A DNA stretch of 51,378 nt from Paracoccaceae bacterium (GCA_947504705.1 CANNIA010000025.1:1-51378); one strand, 5' to 3'; shown: positions 16,091-25,611, numbered from the stretch's first letter. Program-made: numbers and translations. Notes: generated by a model not told the origin, from the letters alone.

Positions 16091-17592
16091 GGATCTGGCT
16101 GCCCCTGGACAGTTTCGCCCAAGCGATGGGCGGTGAGGAAGTTGCGGCGGCTATTGTGGTCGAGGCCAAGGCGCGTGGGGTTCAGTTGCAGCTGACCCGC
16201 AACGGTAGCCGTGGCATGGCCTGGCTGGAACCGCTGGCCGAGATTGAGGTTGGCGGTGTCCGGCATGGCTTTGGGCCGATGACGCTGGCGGATGTGTCCG
16301 GGTTGTTCGGTGACCTTGCCGCGCATCCAAAGGCGCTGGGTCCGGTTGAAGAACTGGACTGGATGAAGGGGCAGACCCGTCTGACCTTTGCCCGCGTCGG
16401 GGTGATCGATCCCCTGTCGCTGGAGGAATACCGCGCGCATGGTGGCTTGGTCGGGCTGGACCGGGCCAAGGCGATGACCAAGGCGCAGATCGTGGCCGAG
16501 GTGACCGACAGCGGTCTGCGCGGTCGCGGTGGCGCGGGCTTCCCGACCGGGATCAAGTGGAAAACGGTGTCTGAGGCGGCGGGCGAACAGAAGTATATCG
16601 TCTGCAACGCGGATGAGGGCGATAGCGCCACATTCGCCGACCGGATGCTGATGGAAGGCGACCCCTTTACCCTGATCGAAGGCATGGCGATTGCCGGGTT
16701 GGCCTGCGGGGCGACCAAGGGATATGTGTACATCCGTTCGGAATACCCGGTTGCGATCCGGGTGATGAACGACGCCGTGCTTGTGGCGCGCGAAGCCGGG
16801 GTGCTTGGGCCGCAGTTTGACATGGAGATCCGGGTCGGTGCCGGGGCCTATGTCTGCGGCGAAGAAACCGCCCTGCTGAACTCGCTGGAAGGTAAGCGCG
16901 GTGTGGTTCGTGCCAAGCCGCCACTGCCTGCGCTGCAGGGGTTCATGGGGCGGCCGACGGTTGTTAACAATGTGATTTCGCTGGCTTCCGTGCCGGTGAT
17001 CATGGCCAAGGGGGCAGCACACTACAAAGACTTCGGGCTTGGCCGTTCGCGCGGTACGATCCCGCTGCAGATCGCAGGAAACGTCAAGTTCGGCGGGCTT
17101 TACGAATGCGCGTTCGGTTTGACGCTGGGCGAGATCGTCGACAAGATCGCAGGTGGCTGTTTCACCGGGCGCCCGGTCAAGGCGGTGCAGGTTGGCGGTC
17201 CGCTGGGCGCCTATTTCCCGCGCGCTTTGTTTGACACGCCCTTCGGTTATGAGGAATTCGCGGCCAAGGACGGGCTGATCGGCCATGCGGGCCTTACACT
17301 GTTCGATGACAGCACCGACATGCTGGCCATGGCCCGCTTTGCGATGGAATTCTGCGCCATTGAAAGCTGTGGCAAGTGTACGCCGTGCCGGATCGGCTCG
17401 ACCCGTGGCGTGGAAACGCTGGACCGTTTGGCGCGGGGCGATGCCAGCGCCATGCCGATCCTGACCGATCTTTGCAACACGATGAAACTGGGCTCGCTGT
17501 GCGCGCTTGGCGGGTTCACGCCTTATCCGGTGATGTCCGCCATCACCCATTTCCCGGATGACTTCGCCCGCTCGAAGGAGGCCGCCGAATGA
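16087..17592 (+). CDS. fdsB: NAD-dependent formate dehydrogenase beta subunit (NuoF-like)
   Basis: 501 residues. NuoF-type diaphorase subunit binding FMN, NAD and one [4Fe-4S] cluster. Motifs: GLRGRGGAGFPTGIKW (FMN/NAD), CNADEGDSATFADRMLMEGDPF, GAGAYVCGEETALLNSLEGKRG and the cluster cysteines ESCGKCTPCRIG. The N-terminal ~120 residues are an extra domain absent from plain NuoF. The start MRIWLPLDS at 16087 is set by the 4-bp overlap with fdsG; the frame is open further upstream inside fdsG. It oxidises the reduced chain from FdsA and reduces NAD+ to NADH in the cytosol. Confidence 0.96.
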   Translation: MRIWLPLDSFAQAMGGEEVAAAIVVEAKARGVQLQLTRNGSRGMAWLEPLAEIEVGGVRHGFGPMTLADVSGLFGDLAAHPKALGPVEELDWMKGQTRLTFARVGVIDPLSLEEYRAHGGLVGLDRAKAMTKAQIVAEVTDSGLRGRGGAGFPTGIKWKTVSEAAGEQKYIVCNADEGDSATFADRMLMEGDPFTLIEGMAIAGLACGATKGYVYIRSEYPVAIRVMNDAVLVAREAGVLGPQFDMEIRVGAGAYVCGEETALLNSLEGKRGVVRAKPPLPALQGFMGRPTVVNNVISLASVPVIMAKGAAHYKDFGLGRSRGTIPLQIAGNVKFGGLYECAFGLTLGEIVDKIAGGCFTGRPVKAVQVGGPLGAYFPRALFDTPFGYEEFAAKDGLIGHAGLTLFDDSTDMLAMARFAMEFCAIESCGKCTPCRIGSTRGVETLDRLARGDASAMPILTDLCNTMKLGSLCALGGFTPYPVMSAITHFPDDFARSKEAAE

Positions 17593-17801
17593 CCGGATCG
17601 GTGAAGGGGCCCGCCTCTTACTTTCCGTCAATCGAAAAGACCTATGGCCAGCCGATCGGCCATTGGTTCGACCAGATCAAAGACAAGCTTGACCTGCCGC
17701 ATATGCAGATCGTTGCCTTCCTGAAGGAAACTCACGCCACGGGCCACGGCCACGCCAATGCCATCGTCGGCCATCAGCTTGCCAAAAAGAAAGGTGCCTG
17801 A
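17589..17801 (+). CDS. DUF4287-type small protein inside the fds operon
   Basis: 70 residues: SYFPSIEKTYGQPIGHWFDQIKDKL is followed by PHMQIVAFLKETHATGHGHANAIVGHQLAKKKGA, the pattern of DUF4287 domains (helical, often next to other DUFs). It starts with an ATGA overlap on fdsB and ends 1 nt before fdsA, so it is translated as part of the operon. The classical fdsGBACD operon of R. capsulatus, as I remember it, has no gene at this position. No catalytic residues are apparent; a role in assembly or stability of the complex is only a guess from context. Confidence 0.82.
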   Translation: MTGSVKGPASYFPSIEKTYGQPIGHWFDQIKDKLDLPHMQIVAFLKETHATGHGHANAIVGHQLAKKKGA

Positions 17802-17802
17802 G

Positions 17803-20679
17803 ATGAAAGACTTCATCATCCCCGACCGCGATTTCGGGACGCCTGCTGCCAAAAGCAAACAAATGGTCACATTGACCATCGACGGCTTTGACGTGACAGT
17901 TCCGGAAGGCACCAGCATCATGCGTGCGGCGGCCGAGGCGGGCATTCAGGTGCCGAAGCTTTGCGCGACCGACAGCGTCGAGGCCTTCGGGTCGTGCCGG
18001 TTGTGTCTGGTGGAGATCGAAGGCCGCAACGGCACCCCGGCCTCTTGCACCACTCCGGTTGCCCCGGGCCTGAAGGTCCACACCCAGAATGCCAAGCTGA
18101 AGCAGCTTCGCCGTGGGGTGATGGAATTGTACATCTCGGACCACCCGCTGGACTGCCTGACCTGCAGCGCGAATGGCGACTGCGAATTGCAGGATATGGC
18201 CGGGGCCGTGGGTCTGCGCGACGTGCGTTATGACGCTGTCGATACCCATTTCAAGGTCAAGAACACCAGCGGCGAAGCGAACCCGCTGTATATCCCGCGC
18301 GACGACAGCAACCCCTATTTCAGCTATGACCCGCAGAAATGTATCGTTTGTTCTCGGTGTGTTAGGGCCTGCGAGGAAGTGCAGGGCACCTTCGCGCTGA
18401 CCATCGAGGGCCGGGGTTTTGACAGCCGGGTTTCGTTCGGGGCCAAGACCGACAACGCGCTGGCCAGCGATTGCGTCAGCTGCGGTGCCTGCGTGCAGGC
18501 TTGCCCGACCGCGACGCTGCAGGAAAAGTCGATCATCAACATCGGCACGCCTTCGCACGCCGTGATCACCACTTGCGCCTATTGCGGCGTTGGCTGCCAG
18601 TTCAAGGCCGAAATGCGCGGCGATGAGCTGGTGCGGATGACGCCCTACAAGCATGGCAAGGCCAACCGGGGCCATTCCTGCGTCAAGGGTCGCTTCGCCT
18701 ATGGCTATGCCAGCCATCAGGACCGCATCCTGAAACCGATGATCCGCGACAACATCGCCGACCCGTGGAAAGAGGTTTCCTGGGCCGAGGCAATGGAATT
18801 CGCGGCCAACCGGATGAAGGGCCTGCAACAGAAGTATGGCCGTCAATCGGTGGGGGTGATCACCTCCTCGCGCTGCACCAACGAAGAGGCCTATCTGGTT
18901 CAGAAGCTGACCCGTGGCGTGTTCATGAACAACAATACGGATACCTGCGCGCGGGTTTGCCATTCGCCCACCGGTTATGGCCTTGGCCAGACCTTTGGCA
19001 CCTCTGCGGGCACTCAGGACTTTGATTCCGTCGAGGAAGCCGATGTCATCATGGTGATCGGCGCCAACCCGCATGCCGGACACCCGGTCTTTGCCAGCCG
19101 GATGAAGAAGCGGCTGCGCAAGGGCGCGAAGCTGATTGTCGTCGACCCGCGCCGGACGGAAACGGTGGAGGGCCCGCATTACAAGGCGTCGCATCACCTG
19201 GCGCTGACCCCGGGCACCAACGTCGCGGTCGTTTCGGCCATCGCGCATGTGATCGTGACCGAGAAGCTGTATAATGAAACGTTCATTCGGGAACGTTGCG
19301 ACTGGGACGAATTCCAGGACTATGCCGAGTTCATTTCGGCCCCGAACCACTCACCCGAGGCGGTTCAGATGGTCACCGGCGTCCCGGCTGAAGAAATCCG
19401 CAAGGCGGCCCGGCTTTATGCCACCGGCGGCAATGGGGCGATTTATTACGGGCTGGGCGTGACGGAACACTCCCAAGGGTCCACGACCGTGATCGGCATC
19501 GCGAATCTTGCCATGCTGACCGGCAATATCGGCCGGCGCGGTGTGGGCGTGAACCCGCTGCGCGGCCAGAACAACGTGCAGGGTTCGTGCGATATGGGCT
19601 CGTTCCCGCATGAACTGCCGGGCTACCGTCATGTGAAGAGCCCGGAAGTGCGGGCGATCTATGAAAACCTCTGGGGCGTGAAGATCGACCCGGAACCCGG
19701 CCTGCGCATCCCGAACATGCTGGATGCCGCCGTCGAGGGCACGTTCAAGGGCCTGTACTGCCAGGGTGAGGACATCCTGCAATCCGACCCCGACACCAAG
19801 CATGTCGCGGCAGGTCTGGCGGCGATGGAATGCGTGATCGTCCATGACCTGTTCCTGAACGAGACGGCGAACTACGCGCATGTGTTCTTCCCCGGCTCCA
19901 GCTTTCTGGAAAAGGACGGCACCTTCACCAACGCCGAACGCCGGATCAACATGGTCCGCAAAGTGATGGCGCCGAAGCAGGGGCTTGCCGACTGGGAAGT
20001 GACCCAGATGTTTGCCCAAGCAATGGGGGCGAACTGGAATTACACGCATCCCTCGCAGATCATGGAAGAAATCGCCATGACGACGCCAAGCTTTGCGGGA
20101 GTCAGCTATGAGAAGATCGAGACGATGGGCTCGGTGCAGTGGCCCTGCAACGAGAAGGCCCCGGAAGGCACGCCCTTGATGCATATCGACGGCTTCGTGC
20201 GCGGCAAGGGCAAGTTCATCCGCACCGAATATGTGGCCACGGACGAAAAGACCGGCCCGCGCTTCCCGCTGCTGCTGACGACGGGACGGATCCTGTCGCA
20301 GTATAACGTGGGGGCCCAGACCCGGCGGACGGCGAACGTGGTCTGGCATTCCGAAGACGTGCTGGAGATCAACCCGCATGATGCCGAAAATCGCGGGATC
20401 AAGGATGGCGATTGGGTGCGGCTGGCCTCACGCTCCGGCGACACGACGCTGCGGGCGACGATCACCGACCGGGTTGCGGCAGGCGTGGTCTATACGACCT
20501 TCCACCACCCGGACACGCAGGCCAACGTGATCACCACCGACTTCAGTGACTGGGCGACGAACTGCCCGGAATACAAGGTGACAGCGGTGCAGATTTCACC
20601 GTCGAACGGCCCGTCGGAGTGGCAGGAAGAATACAACGCGCAAGCCGCGATGTCGCGCCGGATTCTGGCGGCCGAATGA
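17803..20679 (+). CDS. fdsA: NAD-dependent formate dehydrogenase alpha (molybdenum) subunit
   Basis: 958 residues, the same length as R. capsulatus FdsA as I recall it. N-terminal [2Fe-2S] domain with C54, C65, C68, C82; then a NuoG-like His-Cys cluster (HPLDCLTCSANGDC), two ferredoxin-type clusters (CIVCSRCVRAC, CVSCGACVQAC) and the molybdopterin domain with CAYCGVGC. The Mo ligand is cysteine, not selenocysteine: C386 followed by H387 in CARVCHSPTG, and R587 in NPLRGQNN; all three fall at the residue numbers reported for R. capsulatus. It oxidises formate to CO2 and can run in reverse. Start ATG 17803 is preferred over 17758, which lies inside the preceding gene. Confidence 0.98.
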   Translation: MKDFIIPDRDFGTPAAKSKQMVTLTIDGFDVTVPEGTSIMRAAAEAGIQVPKLCATDSVEAFGSCRLCLVEIEGRNGTPASCTTPVAPGLKVHTQNAKLKQLRRGVMELYISDHPLDCLTCSANGDCELQDMAGAVGLRDVRYDAVDTHFKVKNTSGEANPLYIPRDDSNPYFSYDPQKCIVCSRCVRACEEVQGTFALTIEGRGFDSRVSFGAKTDNALASDCVSCGACVQACPTATLQEKSIINIGTPSHAVITTCAYCGVGCQFKAEMRGDELVRMTPYKHGKANRGHSCVKGRFAYGYASHQDRILKPMIRDNIADPWKEVSWAEAMEFAANRMKGLQQKYGRQSVGVITSSRCTNEEAYLVQKLTRGVFMNNNTDTCARVCHSPTGYGLGQTFGTSAGTQDFDSVEEADVIMVIGANPHAGHPVFASRMKKRLRKGAKLIVVDPRRTETVEGPHYKASHHLALTPGTNVAVVSAIAHVIVTEKLYNETFIRERCDWDEFQDYAEFISAPNHSPEAVQMVTGVPAEEIRKAARLYATGGNGAIYYGLGVTEHSQGSTTVIGIANLAMLTGNIGRRGVGVNPLRGQNNVQGSCDMGSFPHELPGYRHVKSPEVRAIYENLWGVKIDPEPGLRIPNMLDAAVEGTFKGLYCQGEDILQSDPDTKHVAAGLAAMECVIVHDLFLNETANYAHVFFPGSSFLEKDGTFTNAERRINMVRKVMAPKQGLADWEVTQMFAQAMGANWNYTHPSQIMEEIAMTTPSFAGVSYEKIETMGSVQWPCNEKAPEGTPLMHIDGFVRGKGKFIRTEYVATDEKTGPRFPLLLTTGRILSQYNVGAQTRRTANVVWHSEDVLEINPHDAENRGIKDGDWVRLASRSGDTTLRATITDRVAAGVVYTTFHHPDTQANVITTDFSDWATNCPEYKVTAVQISPSNGPSEWQEEYNAQAAMSRRILAAE

Positions 20680-21473
20680 AGGGCGCGCGGGCCACTCCCC
20701 GGTTGGCTTTCGGTTCCTCGGTTTCTCCGGGGGATCGGATTCTGCCCGAGGAAATGGCCGTCGCGCTTTCGTTCAATGGAACCACGCAAGCCGTGATGAT
20801 GGCGACGCCTGCGGACCTTGAGGACTTTGGCTATGGCTTTGCCCTGACCGAGGGGATCGCCCAGCCGGACGAGGTGCTGTCGGTCGAGGTGGAAGCCCTG
20901 CCCAAGGGCTGCGATTTGCAGATCTGGTTGAAACCGGAGGCCGAGGCGCGGCTTTCGGCGCGGCGGCGGGTGATGTCCGGGCCGGTGGGTTGCGGGCTTT
21001 GCGGGCTCGATTCGATTGATCAGGCGCTGCGGGAGGTGCCGGTGGTTGCGCCCTCCAGTTTCCGGATGACGCCCGCGCAGGTGATGGCGGCTGTCGCGGC
21101 CCTGCCGGGCGAGCAGAGGCTGCATGACGCGACCCGCGCGGCCCATTGTGCGGCGTTCTGGAACGGGCGGATCGTGTTGGCGCGTGAGGATGTCGGGCGG
21201 CACAATGCCTTGGACAAGTTGGTGGGCGGGATGCTCCGGCAGGGGATCGCGGCGCAGGGGGTGGTGGTGCTGACCAGCCGGGTTTCGACGGATATGGTCC
21301 AGAAGGTTGCGATGCTGGGGGCACCGATGATCATCGCGGTCTCGGCCCCGACGGCGGAGGCGGTGGAGTTGGCGGAGCGCGCCGGAATCACGCTTATCGC
21401 TCTTGCAAGACCCGACCGGTTCGAGGTCTTTTCCCATTCAGACAGATTGACGGAGGGTGCCCATGTCGGCTGA
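20676..21473 (+). CDS. fdsC: Formate dehydrogenase maturation factor (FdhD family)
   Basis: 265 residues, starting MKGARATPR with ATGA overlap on fdsA. FdhD-family proteins carry bis-MGD to the formate dehydrogenase and supply sulfur for its Mo ligand. The conserved cysteine pair is GCGLCGLDS (about residues 107-115), and late blocks REDVGRHNALDKLVG and TSRVSTDMVQK are typical. In R. capsulatus the FdsC homologue binds the cofactor and is essential for activity. It overlaps fdsD by 11 nt. Confidence 0.95.
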   Translation: MKGARATPRLAFGSSVSPGDRILPEEMAVALSFNGTTQAVMMATPADLEDFGYGFALTEGIAQPDEVLSVEVEALPKGCDLQIWLKPEAEARLSARRRVMSGPVGCGLCGLDSIDQALREVPVVAPSSFRMTPAQVMAAVAALPGEQRLHDATRAAHCAAFWNGRIVLAREDVGRHNALDKLVGGMLRQGIAAQGVVVLTSRVSTDMVQKVAMLGAPMIIAVSAPTAEAVELAERAGITLIALARPDRFEVFSHSDRLTEGAHVG

Positions 21474-21693
21474 CAAGATCACGCGCATGGCGAATGATAT
21501 CGCGAAGTTCATGGAATCGAAGCCGCCTGCCGAGGGGATGACGCTGCTCGCCTCGCATATCAACGACTTCTGGGAACCCCGGATGAGACGGCAGTTGTTC
21601 GAGCGGATCGACGCGGGCGGGGCCGAGCTGCGGCCCTTGGTGATGGATGCCAAGGGGCTGATCCGGCGGCCTGCGGCTGAGCAGGCAGCTTGA
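21463..21693 (+). CDS. fdsD: Formate dehydrogenase delta subunit
   Basis: 76 residues (MSADKITRMANDIAKFMESKP...HINDFWEPRMRRQLFERIDAGG), matching the small FdsD subunit, which belongs to the complex and also helps FdsC-dependent maturation. GGAGGG at 21452-21457 sets the ATG at 21463; a GTG at 21457 would abut the ribosome site. Last gene of the operon. Confidence 0.94.
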   Translation: MSADKITRMANDIAKFMESKPPAEGMTLLASHINDFWEPRMRRQLFERIDAGGAELRPLVMDAKGLIRRPAAEQAA

Positions 21694-21847
21694 TCTGTCC
21701 ACGGCGGACGTTTGAACCGATTTGAATGATTTCAACCGCTTGCGCGTGGACGTTCAGGAAATCTTAAGGACTGGTTTGAGCCGATCCTAGGGCACCCAAC
21801 CCCTCCCCCACCGGGCGGCGGCGGGTGATGGACGACGGGTTTGGCAG

Positions 21848-21913
21848 CGGAATTTTCGAAAATTCCGGACCGGAGCCTTCGAAGGCTCCGTCACGATTTC
21901 TTCGAAGAAATCG
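21848..21913. repeat. Three-palindrome intergenic element, copy B
   Basis: Three perfect 20-nt palindromes, each centred on TTCGAA: 21848-21867 (arm CGGAATTTTC), 21871-21890 (arm CGGAGCCTTC), 21894-21913 (arm CGATTTCTTC). Arms 2 and 3 are nearly the same as in copy A (6907-6972), whereas copy A has TG or CA at the centres. The element lies between fdsD and rfbA, which converge. Confidence 0.9.
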
Positions 21914-21914
21914 C

Positions 21915-22796
21915 CTATTCCTTCAATACCGCCGCCAAATGCGCGCCATAGCTTGACTTGGCGAAGACCTTCGCCCGGTTCCCAAGACCTTCGTGGTCGA
22001 TCCAACCGTGACGGAAGGCGATTTCATCGGGTGAACCGACCTGCATCCCTTGCCGATCCTGCAAGGTGCGCACGAAATTCCCGGCCTCCAAGAGGCTTCC
22101 GGGCGTGCCGGTATCGAGCCAGGCAAAGCCCCGGCCCATGCGTTCAACCTGCAGCGAACCTTCGGCGCGGTAATGTTCGAGGACATCAACAATTTCCAGC
22201 TCGCCGCGCGGCGAAGGTTTGATCCGTGCCGCAACCTCAGGCGCGCGACCGTCAAGGAAGTATAGCCCGGTGATGGCAAAACTGGAGGGCGGAACCTTGG
22301 GCTTTTCCACCAGAGCGGTCACTCGGCCATCGGCATCAAAAGCCGCGACGCCATAGCGTTCGGGATCGGAGACATGGTAGCCGAAGACCGTACCGCCCGT
22401 GGTCTGATCATTGGCGCGGGCAAGGATCTCGGGCAGGCCGTGGCCAAAAAAGATGTTGTCGCCCAGCACCATGGCCGAGGGGGCGCCGTTCAGGAAATCA
22501 CGGGTCAGAAGATAGGCCTGCGCAAGGCCCTCGGGTCTTTCCTGGATGACCCAGGTGAAGCTGACGCCCCACTGGCTGCCGTCACCCAGAAGGCGCTGAA
22601 ACTGCGGTTGATCCTCAGGCGTGGTGATGATCGCGATTTCGCGGATACCCGAAAGCATCAGCACCGAGATCGGGTAATAGACCATCGGCTTGTCATAGAT
22701 CGGCAAAAGCTGCTTTGAGGTGCCAAGCGTGATCGGCCAAAGCCGGGATCCGGTGCCCCCGGCGAGGAGGATGCCTTTGCGTTTGCTAGCTGCCAT
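21915..22796 (-). CDS. rfbA: Glucose-1-phosphate thymidylyltransferase
   Basis: 293 residues, full length. RfbA/RmlA couples dTTP with glucose-1-phosphate to give dTDP-glucose, the first step to dTDP-L-rhamnose. Motifs: LLAGGTGSRLWPITLGTSKQLLPIYDKPMVYYPISVLM (residues ~10-47), FLGDNIFFGHGL equivalent (VLGDNIFFGHGL), EKPKVPPSSFAITGLYF and GRGFAWLDTGTPGSLLEA. It follows the sulfotransferase by 24 nt and is the last gene of the minus-strand rhamnose cluster. Confidence 0.97.
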   Translation of the reverse strand: MAASKRKGILLAGGTGSRLWPITLGTSKQLLPIYDKPMVYYPISVLMLSGIREIAIITTPEDQPQFQRLLGDGSQWGVSFTWVIQERPEGLAQAYLLTRDFLNGAPSAMVLGDNIFFGHGLPEILARANDQTTGGTVFGYHVSDPERYGVAAFDADGRVTALVEKPKVPPSSFAITGLYFLDGRAPEVAARIKPSPRGELEIVDVLEHYRAEGSLQVERMGRGFAWLDTGTPGSLLEAGNFVRTLQDRQGMQVGSPDEIAFRHGWIDHEGLGNRAKVFAKSSYGAHLAAVLKE

Positions 22797-22820
22797 TACC
22801 GTAACCTCAAAGACTGCGAC

Positions 22821-23705
22821 CTATGGCAACTGCATAAGTGCAGATTGCCCGAATTGTCTTGCATAAAGCTCAATGTCCGCCTGGTACAGGCAACTGACGC
22901 GCTGGTAGAGATCGGCGTCGAAGAACCGCTCGTAGGCCGGGACCTTCATTTCGGTCTTCAGCTTGCGAAGGGCCCGCGTGCCGGTGCGACCAAAGAAGCC
23001 GTCGCGGATACGGTCCCTTTCATGGTTTCCGTGATTTGTGATCGCGCGCGTGTCATGCACCGCAAAGCCGACCTTGGCCTGCAGCGTGGCTATGAAGTTG
23101 TCCGTGTCTTCAAGGCAAAAGACATCATCATAGCTTTGGTAGACCAGGAAATCGACTTGCGGTCGCCAATGCACGTCCAGCAGCAGCGCGCCGGGGGTTT
23201 CCAGCATGGCGACAAAATCGGCAAAAGTGATGGACCCCAGCAAGGCAGGGCTGGCTGTGACTGATCCTCTCAAATGCTTGCGTAACCACTCTCCTATCCG
23301 GCCAGTCAGGCGCATGCGATGTGCAAGGGCGTGCGCTTGCAATTGCGACGCCTGCGAATGCCCTTCGACAATCCAGTGCAGGAAGCAGCTGACAAGCCGA
23401 CGAAACGGGCAACGCAGAACGACAAAGGTATAGTCGGCTGTCCGCAGCTCGCGAAGGGTTGGTCGGAAACTTGGGTTGTTTTCGTGGATCCATTCCAGAT
23501 TGTCGGGGCCGTCGATCACCTGGTTGTCCAGCGCGGCGCTGTAGCGCAGGGACGTGCAGCCATTCTTCGGGATGAACGTGAATACCGCGTTCCTGGCGTA
23601 AAGCGACATGGCGTGATCGGCCGCAAATTGATGGGCGGCATTCATGCCCAAAGGACCGAACGACCCCTGCGCGTGGCGCAGAAATCTTAAAGACATTTCA
23701 TTCAT
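22821..23705 (-). CDS. Sulfotransferase family protein in the rhamnose cluster
   Basis: 294 residues. A carbohydrate-sulfotransferase-like (Sulfotransfer_2) fold is suggested by the 5'-phosphosulfate loop FTFIPKNGCTSLR (residues 42-54) and the 3'-phosphate motif VVLRCPFRRLVSCFLHWI (about 94-111), resembling the RDPFERLVSAY signature. It would move sulfate from PAPS to a sugar or similar acceptor. Its start overlaps the rfbD stop by 4 bp (ATGA), so it belongs to the same message as the dTDP-rhamnose genes. An acceptor containing rhamnose is therefore plausible but not shown. No PAPS-synthesis gene is in the window. Confidence 0.82.
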   Translation of the reverse strand: MNEMSLRFLRHAQGSFGPLGMNAAHQFAADHAMSLYARNAVFTFIPKNGCTSLRYSAALDNQVIDGPDNLEWIHENNPSFRPTLRELRTADYTFVVLRCPFRRLVSCFLHWIVEGHSQASQLQAHALAHRMRLTGRIGEWLRKHLRGSVTASPALLGSITFADFVAMLETPGALLLDVHWRPQVDFLVYQSYDDVFCLEDTDNFIATLQAKVGFAVHDTRAITNHGNHERDRIRDGFFGRTGTRALRKLKTEMKVPAYERFFDADLYQRVSCLYQADIELYARQFGQSALMQLP

Positions 23706-24577
23706 CCATTTCCATTCGAAAGGGTCCGGTCAGGATGCAGGATTTCCTGCACCATGCCAGCCAGACCCTCGGACCAATCCGGTCGGTCAATGCCCAGATA
23801 GACGCGGAGGCTTGTACAATCCAGGCGCGAATTCTGCGGGCGCCGGGCGGGGGTGGGATAAGCCGAAGTCGCAATATCGTTGATCCGGCAGGCAATCCCA
23901 GCTTCGGCCATGATCGCCCGGGCGAAATCGGCCCAGCTGGTGTCGGGGGTGCCCGAGAAATGGTGGGTGCCGCCTTGTCTACCCGCCCGCAATGCCTTGG
24001 CCGCAGTGATCAATGCCTGTGCGATGGCGGCGGCTGGGGTGGGGCCGCCGATTTGGTCGGCGACGACGTTCAGAACGTCACGCTCGCGCCCGAGCCGCAG
24101 CATGGTTTTCACGAAATTCGCGCCATGGGCCGAGACGACCCAGCTTGTTCGCAGGATCAGGTGGGTGCCACCCGCGGCGCGGACGCCCTCTTCTCCGGCG
24201 AGTTTCGAGCGGCCATAGGCGTTCAAGGGGGCGGTCGGGTGATCGGGGGTGAAGGGCTGCTCACCCTGCCCGTCGAAGACGTAGTCGGTGGAGATATGGA
24301 GGAACGGCACGCCTTTCGCCGCAGCGGCGCGGGCCATGGCGGCGGGGGCGGTGCCGTTGACCACGGTGGCGGCGGGTTCCTCGGTCTCGGCCTTGTCGAC
24401 GGCGGTCCAGGCGGCGGCGTTGATCACGGCGTCGGCGTTGGCCTGCGCGATGGCCGAGGCGCAGGCGGCGGCGTCCATCAGGTCAGCCTGATCGCGGCCA
24501 AGGAAGGTCGCCCCGGGGGCGATCCGGGCAAGTTCGCGGGCGACCTGACCGGTCTTGCCGAAGACAAGGAGTTTCAT
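23702..24577 (-). CDS. rfbD: dTDP-4-dehydrorhamnose reductase
   Basis: 291 residues. Final step to dTDP-L-rhamnose, an NAD(P)H-dependent extended SDR. Seen: [13 protein letters not shown] (cofactor loop), [48 protein letters not shown] (catalytic Tyr and Lys in YGRSK) and [21 protein letters not shown]. Overlaps rfbB upstream and the sulfotransferase downstream by 4 bp each. Confidence 0.97.
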   Translation of the reverse strand: MKLLVFGKTGQVARELARIAPGATFLGRDQADLMDAAACASAIAQANADAVINAAAWTAVDKAETEEPAATVVNGTAPAAMARAAAAKGVPFLHISTDYVFDGQGEQPFTPDHPTAPLNAYGRSKLAGEEGVRAAGGTHLILRTSWVVSAHGANFVKTMLRLGRERDVLNVVADQIGGPTPAAAIAQALITAAKALRAGRQGGTHHFSGTPDTSWADFARAIMAEAGIACRINDIATSAYPTPARRPQNSRLDCTSLRVYLGIDRPDWSEGLAGMVQEILHPDRTLSNGNG

Positions 24578-25611
24578 GGCTTGCCCAGCCTTTCACCCAC
24601 GCCCTGTCGGGTCAGCAGGGGCCGCCACCAGGCTTCGTTGTCAAGGTACCAGCGGACGGTGCGGCGCAGGCCTTCCTCGACAGTGACCGAGGGCCGCCAG
24701 CCCAACTCTGCGCGGATTCGGCTGGGGTCGATGGCATAGCGGGCGTCGTGGCCGGGGCGGTCGGTGACGAAGGTGATCTGATCGGCGTAGGGGGTGGGTT
24801 TGGGGGCCATCTCGTCCAGAAGGGCGCAGATGGTGCGGACAAGGTCGATGTTGCGCCGTTCATTCTCGCCGCCGATGTTGTAGCTGCGGCCGAGGGTGCC
24901 CTTTTCAAGGACGAGAAGGAGCGCGTCGGCGTGATCCTCGACATAAAGCCAATCGCGGATGTTTTCACCTGTGCCGTAGACCGGGATCGGGCGGCCATGA
25001 AGGGCGTTCAGGATGGTGACCGGGATCAGCTTTTCGGGAAAGTGATAGGGGCCGTAGTTGTTGGAGCAGTTGGTCAGGACGGTGGGCAAGCCGTAGGTTT
25101 CAGCCCATGCGCGGACCAGATGGTCAGAGGCGGCCTTGGAGGCGGAATAGGGGCTGCGGGGGTCGTAAGGCGTGGTTTCGGTGAACTGGCCTTCTGGTCC
25201 CAGCGAGCCGAAGACTTCGTCGGTGGAGATATGATGGAAGCGGAAGGCTTCAGGCTTACCCTTGCGGGTCCAGTGGGCGCGGGCGGCCTCCAGCATGTTG
25301 AAGGTGCCGGTGATGTTGGTTTCAATGAAATCGGCGGGCCCGTCGATGGAGCGGTCGACATGGCTTTCGGCGGCAAGGTGCATCACGGCGTCGGGGGCAT
25401 GGGTCGCGAAGATGCGGTCAAGGGCGGCGCGGTCGCGGATGTCGGCTTGCTCAAAGCTGTAAAGGTTCGAGTTTGAGACCGAGGCCACGTTCGCGGCATT
25501 CGCGGCATAGGTCATGGCGTCAAGGTTCACCACCTCATGCCCGCGCGCGACCGCCAGCCGCACCACGGCAGAGCCGATGAAGCCCGCGCCGCCGGTAATC
25601 AGCAGCTTCAT
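24574..25611 (-). CDS. rfbB: dTDP-glucose 4,6-dehydratase
   Basis: 345 residues. Converts dTDP-glucose to dTDP-4-keto-6-deoxyglucose with tightly bound NAD. Motifs: [11 protein letters not shown] at residues 6-16, [53 protein letters not shown] (YxxxK) and [17 protein letters not shown]. Coupled by 4-bp overlaps to rfbC and rfbD. Confidence 0.98.
   Translation of the reverse strand: MKLLITGGAGFIGSAVVRLAVARGHEVVNLDAMTYAANAANVASVSNSNLYSFEQADIRDRAALDRIFATHAPDAVMHLAAESHVDRSIDGPADFIETNITGTFNMLEAARAHWTRKGKPEAFRFHHISTDEVFGSLGPEGQFTETTPYDPRSPYSASKAASDHLVRAWAETYGLPTVLTNCSNNYGPYHFPEKLIPVTILNALHGRPIPVYGTGENIRDWLYVEDHADALLLVLEKGTLGRSYNIGGENERRNIDLVRTICALLDEMAPKPTPYADQITFVTDRPGHDARYAIDPSRIRAELGWRPSVTVEEGLRRTVRWYLDNEAWWRPLLTRQGVGERLGKP

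Noticed and set aside
15877-17631. 584-codon minus-strand open frame across fdsG-fdsB
   Set aside because: His/Gln/Arg-rich, antisense to motif-rich fds genes; typical third-position shadow in GC-rich DNA.
17677-19350. 557-codon minus-strand open frame across fdsA
   Set aside because: Antisense to the cofactor-binding domains of fdsA; no recognisable protein features.
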